Under the pieces are notes generated by a model, which did no database searches, was not told the DNA's origin, and saw only the letters and a list, made by a program, of their open reading frames with translations. From positions 2,852,001 to 2,916,000 of the forward strand of contig OY761536.1 in NCBI GenBank assembly GCA_963664605.1: a stretch of DNA of 64,000 nucleotides, written 5' to 3'. Positions 19,021 through 27,856 of this stretch are shown one piece after another; position 1 is the stretch's first letter; every line of letters starts with the position of its first letter. The stretch is from JAHOYW01 sp963664605. Lineage in GTDB: Bacteria > Verrucomicrobiota > Lentisphaeria > Victivallales > Victivallaceae. Position numbers and translations under genes: made by a program.

Positions 19021-19107
19021 GCCGATGTGGCGGAATTGGCAGACGCGCTGCGTTCAGGGCGCAGTTCCTTCGCGGGAGTGTGGGTTCGAATCCCACCATC
19101 GGCACCA
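19021..19107 (+). tRNA. tRNA-Leu (anticodon CAG)
   Basis: The 87-nt gene has acceptor arms gccgatg (19021-19027) and catcggc (19097-19103), discriminator A and an encoded CCA. The anticodon stem ctgcg/cgcag encloses loop ttcaggg with anticodon CAG at 19055-19057, reading CUG codons. The long variable arm around 19065-19079 is the class II form typical of tRNA-Leu. The T-loop TTCGAAT is standard. Confidence 0.97.
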
Positions 19108-19127
19108 TAAATCTTCTTGATTTTTAA

Positions 19128-21506
19128 TTAATCCAATTCCTCGCGCCAGTTTTTGATTTCTTCCAGAAACTTTGGAACTATTGTCCTTACTTTGGATGGA
19201 CCTATGCCTTTTATTTTCATGGCCTCAGCGGAGGTTACCGGTGTTTTTTTAGACAATTCATCAAGAGTGGCGTTACTGAGGATTTGATACAGCGGCACAT
19301 TTCTGGCATCGGCCATTTCTTTGCGGAGGCTCCTCAAGCGTTCGTATAGATCATTATCAACCGTTTCAATATTCTCTCCCCATATATCTTTGAGTACATC
19401 ATTATTGCTGTATTCGCTTCGAACTTTGGACGCTCTATTCTTTACAGGCGATTTACCTATATTCAATTCTGAAAAATCTAAAGTTATTTTATCAGCATTA
19501 CGCAAAGCCTCTCTGCCCGAATAAGATATCCCTACACGTGGATATTTAGGGTCGCCCACCCTTTCCAGATGTCCGGATTTTTCGAGAGATTTCATGAACA
19601 TCAAAATATTATTTTGCTTGAGATGCTTCAAGGCTCCGAAATGCAAACTGCGGTCAAGCCCCCAATCGACAATCTCCGCTCGTTTTGCGCCGGCAAGTAC
19701 CAAACTGATCTTGCCTTGTCCGAAACGCCCGCCGAAATCTTTAACCGCCCTCAAAACAGTCTGGATTATTTCTTTTTCTTCAATTGAAGCTTCACGTTTA
19801 ACGGCATGTTTGCTTCCCCCTTGGCAATGGTCACAATTCATACATTTCCATGAATTCGTTTCTTCTCCAAAATAGGAAATCAAAAAAGCCTGACGGCAGG
19901 AACGGCTGTTGGTATAACTGATAACTTCGTCGAGACGGGCAATCTCAAAATCCCGCTTTTCCCTCAATGCCTCAAAATCTATCGGAACATGTCCGCCTTC
20001 CTTTTCAATAACTCTTATCGCCCTGCCCTGAAATGGAGGTTCCCAATCAATACATTCTCCATTCAAAGCTTTCAACACCCGTTTTACCTGGTCAATATTT
20101 AAAGCTGCTACTGAGCACAATTCCCCGTATGAACAGCTTATAGTACCAAGAAGTTTTTCCCTGTAATGTTCTATACAGCGGAAAACAAAACGCGAACGCT
20201 GAGTTTTTTGAGCACAATTTGCTTCTTTCAAATATTTAAGGCTGTCGGTAAAACGCAGTTTTCCCTCATTATGCTGGCTGATTCCCCTGTCAATATAATG
20301 ATTTTTTTCAAGGATATGTAAAGCACTTCCTATCTGCGCCTCCTTGGTGTCAGAAGATAAATAGTTCACCAGATTGCTATGCGATAGTTCAACCAGCCCA
20401 TTCTCTGATTTTCTTGAAACTTCACATAAAACCCGATAAAGGTCAGTAATAAGTTTTTCAGAAGGATTGCTCAAGTCTATCAAAAACTCCTGAACGTAAC
20501 GGTCGCTGTAGGAATATAGCAAAATGCATTCCGCCGCTTCGCCGTCCCGTCCGGCGCGTCCAGCCTCCTGATAGTAGGCTTCGAGCGATCCGGGGATATT
20601 GTAATGAATAACTCTCCGCACATCGGCACGGTCAATTCCCATACCAAATGCATTGGTCGCGACCAACACCGGACAGGGGGCATTCATAAAACTGTTTTGC
20701 GCTTTTGTCCTGTCTTCGTCACTCATTCCGGCATGATAAGGAATAAACTGAAATTCATTGGCTATATCTTCAACCGCTTTACGGGTCGAGGCGTAAATTA
20801 TGGTCGGTCCGGGATTTTTCATAAGCCTGCGTATTGCCGCGTTTTTCTGCTGGTTCGTATTGCAATGCAGCACCGAAAACGCCAGGTTCGGACGTTTAAA
20901 ACCAGCCGCGTGCAAAACCATTTCCGGGCGTTGAAGTTGTTTTATGATATCCTCACGCACCTGCAGAGTAGCGGTTGCGGTAAAGGCACAGACCTGCTTG
21001 ATCCCGCATTCCCTGATAGCATCACCGAGCCGCAGATATGAAGGTCTGAAATCATGTCCCCATTGACTTATGCAATGAGCTTCGTCAATTATCATTATGT
21101 CCGGAGCCTGATGTTCGATCAGGCTTTGAAAGCCACGCATACCAAAGCGTTCCGGAGCAACATAAAGCAATTTGACCTCACCGACCGCAACTTCACTTAA
21201 TATACGCTGCTGTTCATTCATCGAAACAGTACTGTTAATAAAAGCGGCGGGAATCCCCTTGGAGCGCAGCGCATCCACTTGATCCTTCATCAACGATATG
21301 AGTGGAGAAACGATAATTCCATATCCGGATTTCATCAGGATGGGCAATTGATAGCATAGGGATTTGCCAGCGCCGGTAGGCATAATCACGCACAGGTCAT
21401 CGCCTTTAAGTATATCCAGAACCACGTCCTCCTGATTATCCAGGAAAGCGCCAAATCCAAAATATTTCTTTAAAGCAGCTGAAGCATCATTTTTAAGGTC
21501 ATCCAT
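19128..21506 (-). CDS. recQ: ATP-dependent DNA helicase RecQ
   Basis: A 792-residue 3'-5' helicase acting in recombination and replication restart. Helicase core: Walker A MPTGAGKSLCYQLP (43-50), DEAHCISQWGHDFRPSYLRL, VCAFTATAT and the motif VI region GRAGRDGEAAECILLYSYSD. The zinc-binding RQC subdomain has CRQAFLISYFGE followed by a CxxC pair (MNCDHCQG). A winged-helix and linker follow, and an HRDC domain ends the protein (LRKEMADARNVPLYQILSNA, IKGIGPSKVRTIVPKFLEEI). It starts 2 bp after the tsaE stop, so thiL-tsaE-recQ is an operon. Confidence 0.96.
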   Translation of the reverse strand: MDDLKNDASAALKKYFGFGAFLDNQEDVVLDILKGDDLCVIMPTGAGKSLCYQLPILMKSGYGIIVSPLISLMKDQVDALRSKGIPAAFINSTVSMNEQQRILSEVAVGEVKLLYVAPERFGMRGFQSLIEHQAPDIMIIDEAHCISQWGHDFRPSYLRLGDAIRECGIKQVCAFTATATLQVREDIIKQLQRPEMVLHAAGFKRPNLAFSVLHCNTNQQKNAAIRRLMKNPGPTIIYASTRKAVEDIANEFQFIPYHAGMSDEDRTKAQNSFMNAPCPVLVATNAFGMGIDRADVRRVIHYNIPGSLEAYYQEAGRAGRDGEAAECILLYSYSDRYVQEFLIDLSNPSEKLITDLYRVLCEVSRKSENGLVELSHSNLVNYLSSDTKEAQIGSALHILEKNHYIDRGISQHNEGKLRFTDSLKYLKEANCAQKTQRSRFVFRCIEHYREKLLGTISCSYGELCSVAALNIDQVKRVLKALNGECIDWEPPFQGRAIRVIEKEGGHVPIDFEALREKRDFEIARLDEVISYTNSRSCRQAFLISYFGEETNSWKCMNCDHCQGGSKHAVKREASIEEKEIIQTVLRAVKDFGGRFGQGKISLVLAGAKRAEIVDWGLDRSLHFGALKHLKQNNILMFMKSLEKSGHLERVGDPKYPRVGISYSGREALRNADKITLDFSELNIGKSPVKNRASKVRSEYSNNDVLKDIWGENIETVDNDLYERLRSLRKEMADARNVPLYQILSNATLDELSKKTPVTSAEAMKIKGIGPSKVRTIVPKFLEEIKNWREELD

Positions 21507-21508
21507 TA

Positions 21509-21952
21509 TTACAGGTCCCCGCTGCTGGAAATTATCCTGCGTCCTTCTCCGTCATGCTCAATATTAATATGAATAGTATGTGCCGGAAGCAGAGAATCGA
21601 TACGTTCCGGCCACTCAATAATGGTATAAGCTTCCTCGCTTTCAAGGTACTCGTCCACCCCGAATGCCAAAGCAGCATGCGGCGTATCAATACGGTACAG
21701 ATCCAAATGAAAAAACCAATTGTTGTTTTCGAGCGGATATTCCTGAATAATGGTATAAGTAGGACTTGACACCGGTTCAATAATATTCAGCCCCCGCGCA
21801 AAACCTCGGGAAAAAACAGTTTTACCTGCTCCGAGGTTGCCATGCAGGGCAATCACACATCCTGGTTTCAACTTTCGCGCCAGGCCTGCGGCAAAATCTT
21901 CTGTTTCCTGCTCTGAATTACTTTTTATCAGCTCACTTTGTATAATGTTCAT
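21509..21952 (-). CDS. tsaE: tRNA threonylcarbamoyladenosine biosynthesis ATPase
   Basis: TsaE works with TsaB and TsaD to make the t6A modification on ANN-decoding tRNAs. The P-loop LHGNLGAGKTVFSRG and the downstream SSPTYTIIQEY and FHLDLYRI motifs are diagnostic. I placed the start at the ATG at 21952 (147 residues, starting MNIIQSELI); an in-frame GTG at 21973 would add seven residues. The gene overlaps the thiL 3' end by 20 bp and is followed 2 bp later by recQ, so all three are translationally close-packed. Confidence 0.92.
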   Translation of the reverse strand: MNIIQSELIKSNSEQETEDFAAGLARKLKPGCVIALHGNLGAGKTVFSRGFARGLNIIEPVSSPTYTIIQEYPLENNNWFFHLDLYRIDTPHAALAFGVDEYLESEEAYTIIEWPERIDSLLPAHTIHINIEHDGEGRRIISSSGDL

Positions 21953-22838
21953 ACCCTTTTTTAAATCTCTCACTTAAATCTTCGCCGTTATAAGATATAA
22001 CTTCACCCGGCGGGTTCTTTTTCACTTCGCCAATTGAACTCAATAAAGTATCAAAAGGCCATTCCCTGCGTAAATCTTCCGCTTTATCAGGCGGTACGCA
22101 AAACAACAATTCATAATCCTCACCATCCCCCAGAGCCTGTTCCAATGTCGCATCGCTGTTGACAGGAATATTTTCCAACTCAAGCATCAATGCCGTGCCA
22201 GAAGCTTTTGCCATGCGCTGCGCGTCGATCAGCAGACCGTCGCTTATGTCGATCATAGCGGTAACATAAGTATTTTTTGCCAGAAAACGACCTTCCGCCA
22301 AACGCGGTTCAAATGTCAAATGCCGCCCAGAACTATAGGAATTACCTAGCGCTCCGGTAACAAATACGATATCCCCTGCCCTGGCCCCCGAACGGCAGCA
22401 CATCAGCTCACGCTCGACAATCCCCAGAATCGTCAGCGAGGCAACCTCGCTGTCCTCTCCCGGAGGCAGCGATGAAAAATCTCCGCCGCAAAGCGATATG
22501 TTGTAATTCTCCGCGGTTTCGCGCAGTCCATTATAAAAGCCCAAAAGATATTCATCATCTTTAGTATTGGCAGCCAGCGCCAACAACGCCCATGAAGCTT
22601 TGCCGCCCATTGCCGCAATGTCGCTGAGATTGCGTTTAAGGAGTTTGCCTCCGGCAAGCCGGGGCGCGGTATTTATCCGGTCGTAATGAACCGCACTGAT
22701 TATCTGGTCCACGGCAGCCAGCAGTAAATCCCCATTTCCAAGATCAAGTGCCGCACAGTCATCGCCCGGTCCTAAAAAAACATTTTTATCCTGCTTTAAA
22801 ACCGGCAATACTTTTTCCAATAATTTTATTTCATTCAT
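21933..22838 (-). CDS. thiL: Thiamine-monophosphate kinase
   Basis: Phosphorylates thiamine monophosphate to the active cofactor thiamine diphosphate. The 301-residue protein has the family's GPGDDCAALD metal/ATP-binding segment, the KLLKRNLSDIAAMGGKA helix, SLCGGDFSS, and MIDISDGLLIDAQR. DGEDYELLFCVPP is the C-terminal ATP-binding signature. No other thiamine gene is in the window. It heads the thiL-tsaE-recQ operon. Confidence 0.95.
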   Translation of the reverse strand: MNEIKLLEKVLPVLKQDKNVFLGPGDDCAALDLGNGDLLLAAVDQIISAVHYDRINTAPRLAGGKLLKRNLSDIAAMGGKASWALLALAANTKDDEYLLGFYNGLRETAENYNISLCGGDFSSLPPGEDSEVASLTILGIVERELMCCRSGARAGDIVFVTGALGNSYSSGRHLTFEPRLAEGRFLAKNTYVTAMIDISDGLLIDAQRMAKASGTALMLELENIPVNSDATLEQALGDGEDYELLFCVPPDKAEDLRREWPFDTLLSSIGEVKKNPPGEVISYNGEDLSERFKKGYEHYTK

Positions 22839-22986
22839 TTTAACTCAATCCTATTTATTACTGGCGCCTTTTAAACAGTTAATGTATACTTTACTGCATT
22901 TCGGCGAAAACTCTAAAAAAAACTGAAAGAAAATCAAATATTACTGGATTTTTGGATATTCAACCGCATTTTATTAAAGAAGGCAT

Positions 22987-24498
22987 TTGAATAAACTTGA
23001 GGTTGCACAATTGAGTCACGACTTATTCTGGATTATAATATACGCCATTTACCTGCTTCTGCAGTTAGGATTCGCGGCTCATATTCTACTCACGCGCCAT
23101 GAAGAATCCGCCAGCGCATTGATGTGGCTGCTGGTAATTATCCTATTGCCGGTCATAGGCATGGTTGTATATTGTTTTTTCGGCATTATCCGCATAAAAA
23201 CAGTGGGTATGCGCTTTCAAAGAATACAGGATTTCGTTGATTCCGCCAGACCCAAATACCTTGGTAAACAAATAAAAGGCTACCTTGAAAATATCAAAGA
23301 GTTTATACCGGAACCGGGCAATGGGAACGACGAAGTCCGGCGGATGCTTGATAATCTTCTCCCTTCACGAATGCCATTAAGCGGCAATCATCTTGAACTC
23401 CTCCGTGACGGCACAAGCGTATATCCACGAATGATTGAGGATATCAAAAAAGCCGAACATACTATCAGAATGCAGTCTTTCATTATTATGAACGATCCTG
23501 TAGGCAAAGCCATTTTCGACGCGCTTGAGAAAAAAGCTGAAGATGGAGTAGATGTAAAAGTGCAATATGATAGTTTTGGCAGTTTCAAAGCGTCATTTTC
23601 ATATTTCTTCCATCGTTATATAAAGCAGAATTTGAACAATCTGTCAATCAGGCCGTTTTCGCCTATAAATCTTTTCAGCCCCTGGCGTATTCAACTGCGC
23701 AACCACCGCAAACTCCTGGTTATTGACGGGAAAGTGGCCTATATCGGCGGAGTTAATATCTCGCAGGAAAACATGAAAACCAGAAAACTGCCCCGCAGAA
23801 AACATATTCATGACCTGCACTGCCGCATTACCGGTCCTGCGGTAGCTGAATTACAGATGGCTTTCCTGAAAGACTGGGTATATTCCACAAGGTCAAAATT
23901 GGTTACTGAAGAACTACCTTACGACTTTCCGCTGCATAAAAAAGAAGGGGATTCAATCGTCCGGGTAGTGGACAGCGGCCCCGGTCAAAACTATCAAGGG
24001 TCACAAAATGTTTTCTTTACTGCCGCAGCCACCTCTCAAAAATCATTGTGGATACTGACGCCCTATTTCATTCCTGATATCAGCTTTATAAAAGCTCTGA
24101 TAATGACCGCTGCGCGCGGCGTGGATGTGCGCATAATCGTTCCTAAAAACAATAATCATCCCTTTGTCGCCCAGGCATCCCAAAGCTTCTACCGTTCCCT
24201 GATTTCCTCAGGAGTCAAGGTTTTCCAAAAGAAAGGTAATTTTTCTCATGCCAAAGCAATGCTGGTGGATTCAGAATGGGCATTCATGGGCTCCAGCAAC
24301 TGTGACGTCCGCAGTTTCCGTTTAAATTTCGAACTTGATTTCTGTGTGCAGAAAGGTTCATTTATAGATGATCTGAAAACACAATTCGATGAAGAACTTG
24401 CCGCCAGTGAAGAAATAACCTTAAAAGCCATCAATAATAAAAGTATCCTGGTGAAACTGCGCGAAAACTTTTGCGCCCTCTTCGCCCCGGTACTGTAG
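22987..24498 (+). CDS. cls: Cardiolipin synthase (phospholipase D type)
   Basis: A 503-residue inner-membrane enzyme that condenses phosphatidylglycerol to cardiolipin. Two transmembrane helices occupy about residues 10-60, with the family's ESASALMWLLVIILLPVIG. Two PLD catalytic motifs are present: HRKLLVIDGKVAYIGGVN and HAKAMLVDSEWAFMGSSN, each with the HxK-x4-D arrangement. The start is a TTG at 22987, preceded at good distance by AAGAAGG; no ATG fits the family N-terminus. It stands alone, divergent from thiL. Confidence 0.94.
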   Translation: MNKLEVAQLSHDLFWIIIYAIYLLLQLGFAAHILLTRHEESASALMWLLVIILLPVIGMVVYCFFGIIRIKTVGMRFQRIQDFVDSARPKYLGKQIKGYLENIKEFIPEPGNGNDEVRRMLDNLLPSRMPLSGNHLELLRDGTSVYPRMIEDIKKAEHTIRMQSFIIMNDPVGKAIFDALEKKAEDGVDVKVQYDSFGSFKASFSYFFHRYIKQNLNNLSIRPFSPINLFSPWRIQLRNHRKLLVIDGKVAYIGGVNISQENMKTRKLPRRKHIHDLHCRITGPAVAELQMAFLKDWVYSTRSKLVTEELPYDFPLHKKEGDSIVRVVDSGPGQNYQGSQNVFFTAAATSQKSLWILTPYFIPDISFIKALIMTAARGVDVRIIVPKNNNHPFVAQASQSFYRSLISSGVKVFQKKGNFSHAKAMLVDSEWAFMGSSNCDVRSFRLNFELDFCVQKGSFIDDLKTQFDEELAASEEITLKAINNKSILVKLRENFCALFAPVL

Positions 24499-24532
24499 GG
24501 CTTGATAAACCAGGCTTTTTCTCTTTTTTTCT

Positions 24533-25153
24533 TTATTTTGATTCATGCAGGAAATAATCATCAAACTTTGATTCTTCTTTTTCCATTATATCCTTTATGT
24601 CAATTTCCTGCAAACCTATTCCTCTCAAATATAAACCGCTTAGATCCACACGCCCGATATCAGCGCCATCAACTAAACTTATTTCATTTCTGAGATAAGT
24701 CGCGCTCATATCCATTGCCGCATAAGGTATGGCATCACGAAAAATCAATGGTTTGTAAGAACCATCAATATTCCTGTCACGCAAAAACATGTCCCGTAAA
24801 TACCCGCCGTATAAATTGGCATAACGCAAATCAGCTCCATGAAGCATGAAACCACAGAAAATAAGACCGTCATCCCATAAATGATGATTTTTGGTCTTTA
24901 TGGATTTATGGTTTTTCCGCATAACTTCCTGCAAAGCATCCATTCTCCCGGCGTTCGGCTTGAGTTCATCACTATATTCAGGAGGTTCGACAAAATGTTC
25001 GTTCCAGGGAGTTTTTCTCTTTTTTGCAGGACGCATAAAGTAAACTGCAAGCAGGATTATAAACGCCGTAAGCAATATCCATCCCCACCATAGTCCGGCG
25101 AAACTCGGCATTATTGCGATAAAAGAAATATCGTAACTCATTATGTCATCCAT
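24533..25153 (-). CDS. Membrane-anchored pentapeptide-repeat-like protein
   Basis: A 206-residue protein with one N-terminal transmembrane helix (WWGWILLTAFIILLAVYFM, about residues 22-40) and a cytoplasmic domain. The stretch LHGADLRYANLYGGYLRDMFL and the later ADIGRVDLSGLYLRGIGLQE have the every-fifth-residue pattern (A/D-L-x-x) of pentapeptide repeats, interrupted by a 40-residue loop. The role is unknown. It is the last gene of a minus-strand set with nagA and a methyltransferase. Confidence 0.65.
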   Translation of the reverse strand: MDDIMSYDISFIAIMPSFAGLWWGWILLTAFIILLAVYFMRPAKKRKTPWNEHFVEPPEYSDELKPNAGRMDALQEVMRKNHKSIKTKNHHLWDDGLIFCGFMLHGADLRYANLYGGYLRDMFLRDRNIDGSYKPLIFRDAIPYAAMDMSATYLRNEISLVDGADIGRVDLSGLYLRGIGLQEIDIKDIMEKEESKFDDYFLHESK

Positions 25154-25197
25154 ATTAATACAGGTATTACCAAATCCCCGAAGGGCAAGGCATGGTA

Positions 25198-26037
25198 TTA
25201 CTTTTTAATCACAAGGCGAGCTGAATTACCAGCTGGCAATATTCTTCCTGTAGACTCAGTTATTGTCATTTCACCGCTGGCAGTCTCTCCTTCGCCAAAA
25301 ACGTCAACAAGCATACGTTCAAGCACGATAGGAGAATACCCCGGAGAATGACAACTCAGTACGATAAAAAAATCTTTTGAATCATCTTTAAGCTCCCGGC
25401 AGGATTTTAACAAATCAACAAGGCTCTGTTCAATTTTCCATACCTGACCTTTCGAACCGCGCCCGAAAGTCGGCGGATCTAATGCTATACCATTATATTT
25501 ATTACCGCGCCGGATCTCCCTCGCGACAAATTTCTGCACATCGTCGGCAATCCAGCGGATAGTATCAGGAACATTGGCATTAATATTCTGGTTTTCACGT
25601 CCCCAGTCATTCATGCCGCGCGCGGCGTCAAGGTGCGTGACTTTAGCCCCGGCCTCCGCCATAGCCATAGAACCAACGCCGGAATAAGCAAAAAGATTCA
25701 AAGTTGAGACTTCGCCCTGGATTTGCGGAATAATCTCGCGGAACCAGTCCCAGTTACGGTATTGTTCAGCGAAAAATCCAAGGTGGCCAAAGCTGGTAGC
25801 TTTGATATTCAACCGGAAACCACCCCATTCTGCTATCCATGACTCCGGCAGTTTCTGCCGCCATTCCCATGAACCGCCGCCGCTTGAGTCGCGAGTGAAG
25901 ATTCCAGCCGCTTTATCCCATTCTGAACGCGGCAAAGCCGGTTCCCAAAATGCATTAAGCGCCGGACGGATTAAGCGATAGCTGCCAATTTGTTCAAGTT
26001 TACGGCAGTTTCCAGTATCAAGAAGTTGATATTTCAT
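25198..26037 (-). CDS. Class I SAM-dependent methyltransferase, RlmI-like
   Basis: A 279-residue protein with a Rossmann methyltransferase core resembling the C-terminal catalytic domain of RlmI/RlmK rRNA cytosine methyltransferases. Motif I is LNLFAYSGVGSMAMAEAGA, the acidic loop end is THLDAARGMNDWGRENQNIN, and motif IV is IALDPPTFGRGSKG. The late FIVLSCHSPGYSP matches the SCS motif of the family. The N-terminal PUA domain of RlmI is absent, so the target may differ. It starts 16 bp after nagA. Confidence 0.85.
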   Translation of the reverse strand: MKYQLLDTGNCRKLEQIGSYRLIRPALNAFWEPALPRSEWDKAAGIFTRDSSGGGSWEWRQKLPESWIAEWGGFRLNIKATSFGHLGFFAEQYRNWDWFREIIPQIQGEVSTLNLFAYSGVGSMAMAEAGAKVTHLDAARGMNDWGRENQNINANVPDTIRWIADDVQKFVAREIRRGNKYNGIALDPPTFGRGSKGQVWKIEQSLVDLLKSCRELKDDSKDFFIVLSCHSPGYSPIVLERMLVDVFGEGETASGEMTITESTGRILPAGNSARLVIKK

Positions 26038-26053
26038 ATATTTTTGTACTTCC

Positions 26054-27253
26054 TCAGGCTTTTTTATTTACAAGGTCAAAAACTATCTTTCCCTTGCATA
26101 CAGTCATTACAGGACGGTTGGTGCCGCATTCAAAGAACGCGATATCAGCGCGCTTCTGGGGAAGCAGGATACCACGGTCTTCCAGCCCCATAGCCTGAGC
26201 AGGATTAAGAGTTACGCAAGCGGCGGCTTTGGTTGCCTTCATGTGACTGTAAGTCATGAGACAATGCCATCCGGAATCAAGTAAAGTCGTCGTTCCCGCC
26301 AGACAGCCGTCAGCGGTTTGAGCTATTCCATCGCTTATCTCGAAGTCAGCCGAACCAACATGATATTTATTGCCCTCAGGCATTCCAACCGCCATAATAG
26401 CATCACTTATGCCGCTTACCTGATGATCCGGTTTACAACGGCATGCCAGGTCGATCATAAGCGGGTCAAGGTGATGTCCGTCAATAATCAGTTCAATGTT
26501 GACCCGGGAATCCGTCAAAGCCACCCCGGTCAAACTTATGTCACGCTGATGCAAAGTCGGCATACCGTTAAACAAATGAGTACAGTAATGCGCCCCCGCA
26601 TCAACCGATCTTAAAGAATCCTCTTTTCCAGCCAGACTGTGCCCCATTGACGGCATGACATTATTTTCAACTAATAATTCCACCAGTTCCACCGCGTTTT
26701 CAAGTTCAGGAGCAAAAGTCATCTTTTTGATTTTTCCCTGACCAGCCGCAATCAATTCACGGCATAATCCAAGATCAACCGGTTTAATATCCTTCGGTAA
26801 CTGCGTACCGTGTTTTCTGGGATTGATAAAAGGCCCCTCAACATGTATACCGATCGGATCAGCTCCCGGAGGATCAGACATCATCATATCTGACAAAGCT
26901 GAAAGATTCTTGAGCATTATATCAACAGGAGCGGAAACCACAGTAGGAACAAAAGTCGTGACACCATGGCGCGCCAGTATTGAACTCATATCACCAAGGT
27001 GCTCTTTGCCGGTATAAGCGGAAGATGAATCAAAACCGCCGGAACCATGAATATGTGAATCAATAAATCCAGGCATGGAATAGATATTATTAAGTTCAAT
27101 AACCTTCAAGCCCTCTTCCCTGGTAAAAGCGGAAGCCCCGCCGATTGCCAGAATCTTTTCATCTTCACAAAGTATTGACCCCTTTTCCAGACGTTTTTGC
27201 GGAGTTAAACAATAATCCGTTATATATAGCGTTCTGTTCTTTTTCATTATCAA
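26054..27253 (-). CDS. nagA: N-acetylglucosamine-6-phosphate deacetylase
   Basis: Deacetylates GlcNAc-6-phosphate to glucosamine-6-phosphate in amino-sugar catabolism and cell-wall recycling. The 399-residue amidohydrolase has PGFIDSHIHGSGGFD (metal-site HxH), GIHVEGPFINPRKHGTQ with the catalytic/metal Glu, GHSLAGKEDS, CTHLFNGMPTLHQRD, LIIDGHHLDP and ISDAIMAVGMPEG with the catalytic Asp. The metal ligands are all present. It heads the nagA-methyltransferase-pentapeptide set. The MurQ-like gene at 36.1-37.8 kb would act in a related recycling pathway but is not linked. Confidence 0.95.
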   Translation of the reverse strand: MIMKKNRTLYITDYCLTPQKRLEKGSILCEDEKILAIGGASAFTREEGLKVIELNNIYSMPGFIDSHIHGSGGFDSSSAYTGKEHLGDMSSILARHGVTTFVPTVVSAPVDIMLKNLSALSDMMMSDPPGADPIGIHVEGPFINPRKHGTQLPKDIKPVDLGLCRELIAAGQGKIKKMTFAPELENAVELVELLVENNVMPSMGHSLAGKEDSLRSVDAGAHYCTHLFNGMPTLHQRDISLTGVALTDSRVNIELIIDGHHLDPLMIDLACRCKPDHQVSGISDAIMAVGMPEGNKYHVGSADFEISDGIAQTADGCLAGTTTLLDSGWHCLMTYSHMKATKAAACVTLNPAQAMGLEDRGILLPQKRADIAFFECGTNRPVMTVCKGKIVFDLVNKKA

Positions 27254-27856
27254 AAAAATTCCTTAATTTAAGAAATAGATGTTTTTTCCACTACCTTTTA
27301 AAAGATACATTAATAGCAATTCATTTCATTTGCAAACACTTATAACTAATCAGTCGAAAATCTTTTATTTTTTGCTTGTTTTTTCACCATTTTTATGTTA
27401 TTTTTTTCTATCAAAACAACAATATTTTTGATGACTAATCTTTTTTTTAAAAAAGTTCATCTTTTGATTTGAATATTGTTTTTTTTGTCATATTTTAGTT
27501 ATAGTTGCCCGCGAGGGGAAGAACTCGGAGCTTGTTAATAACTTGTTAATAACTTGTTGAGTTTTTCAATGTTTTTTCATAAGTTCCTAATAATGACGGA
27601 GTTTTGAATAAAACGCCATGTAACGGCACTGATGTTGATATTTTATCTGTATCTGCTTTTGAGCTTGGACTATGCTTTTTGAGCTCAAAATAGCTTTTTT
27701 GATGAAATAATTGTTGATTAACAGTAAACAGGCTAAAACTTATTACCAAGTATTAGTTTCTGTATGTTGGTTGGTTGGTTTTTTATATTAAGTACAAAGT
27801 TGTTGATAACTTTAGACAAATTTTTAATTTTTATATACAAAGAGGGTTAAGGGAAG
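27254..27856. other. AT-rich gap upstream of dnaA, candidate replication origin
   Basis: This 603-bp gap has no credible gene. It is very AT-rich with long T runs (27360-27500), has a short GC-rich patch near 27508-27530, and contains TGTTNATAA-like sequences at 27533, 27544 and 27801, each one mismatch from the complement of the DnaA-box consensus TTWTNCACA. An 11-bp tandem repeat at 27531-27559 sets two of these one helical turn apart. The dnaA promoter must also lie here. An oriC is plausible but unproven. Confidence 0.4.
27531..27559. repeat. 11-bp tandem repeat (CTTGTTAATAA, 2.6 copies)
   Basis: Two exact copies of CTTGTTAATAA at 27531-27541 and 27542-27552 are followed by a partial third (CTTGTTG). 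The unit length equals about one turn of DNA, the spacing used by clustered DnaA sites. Confidence 0.75.

Noticed and set aside
27531..27559. CRISPR-like repeats
   Set aside because: The units are 11 bp and contiguous without spacers; no cas genes. No CRISPR array was seen anywhere in the window.
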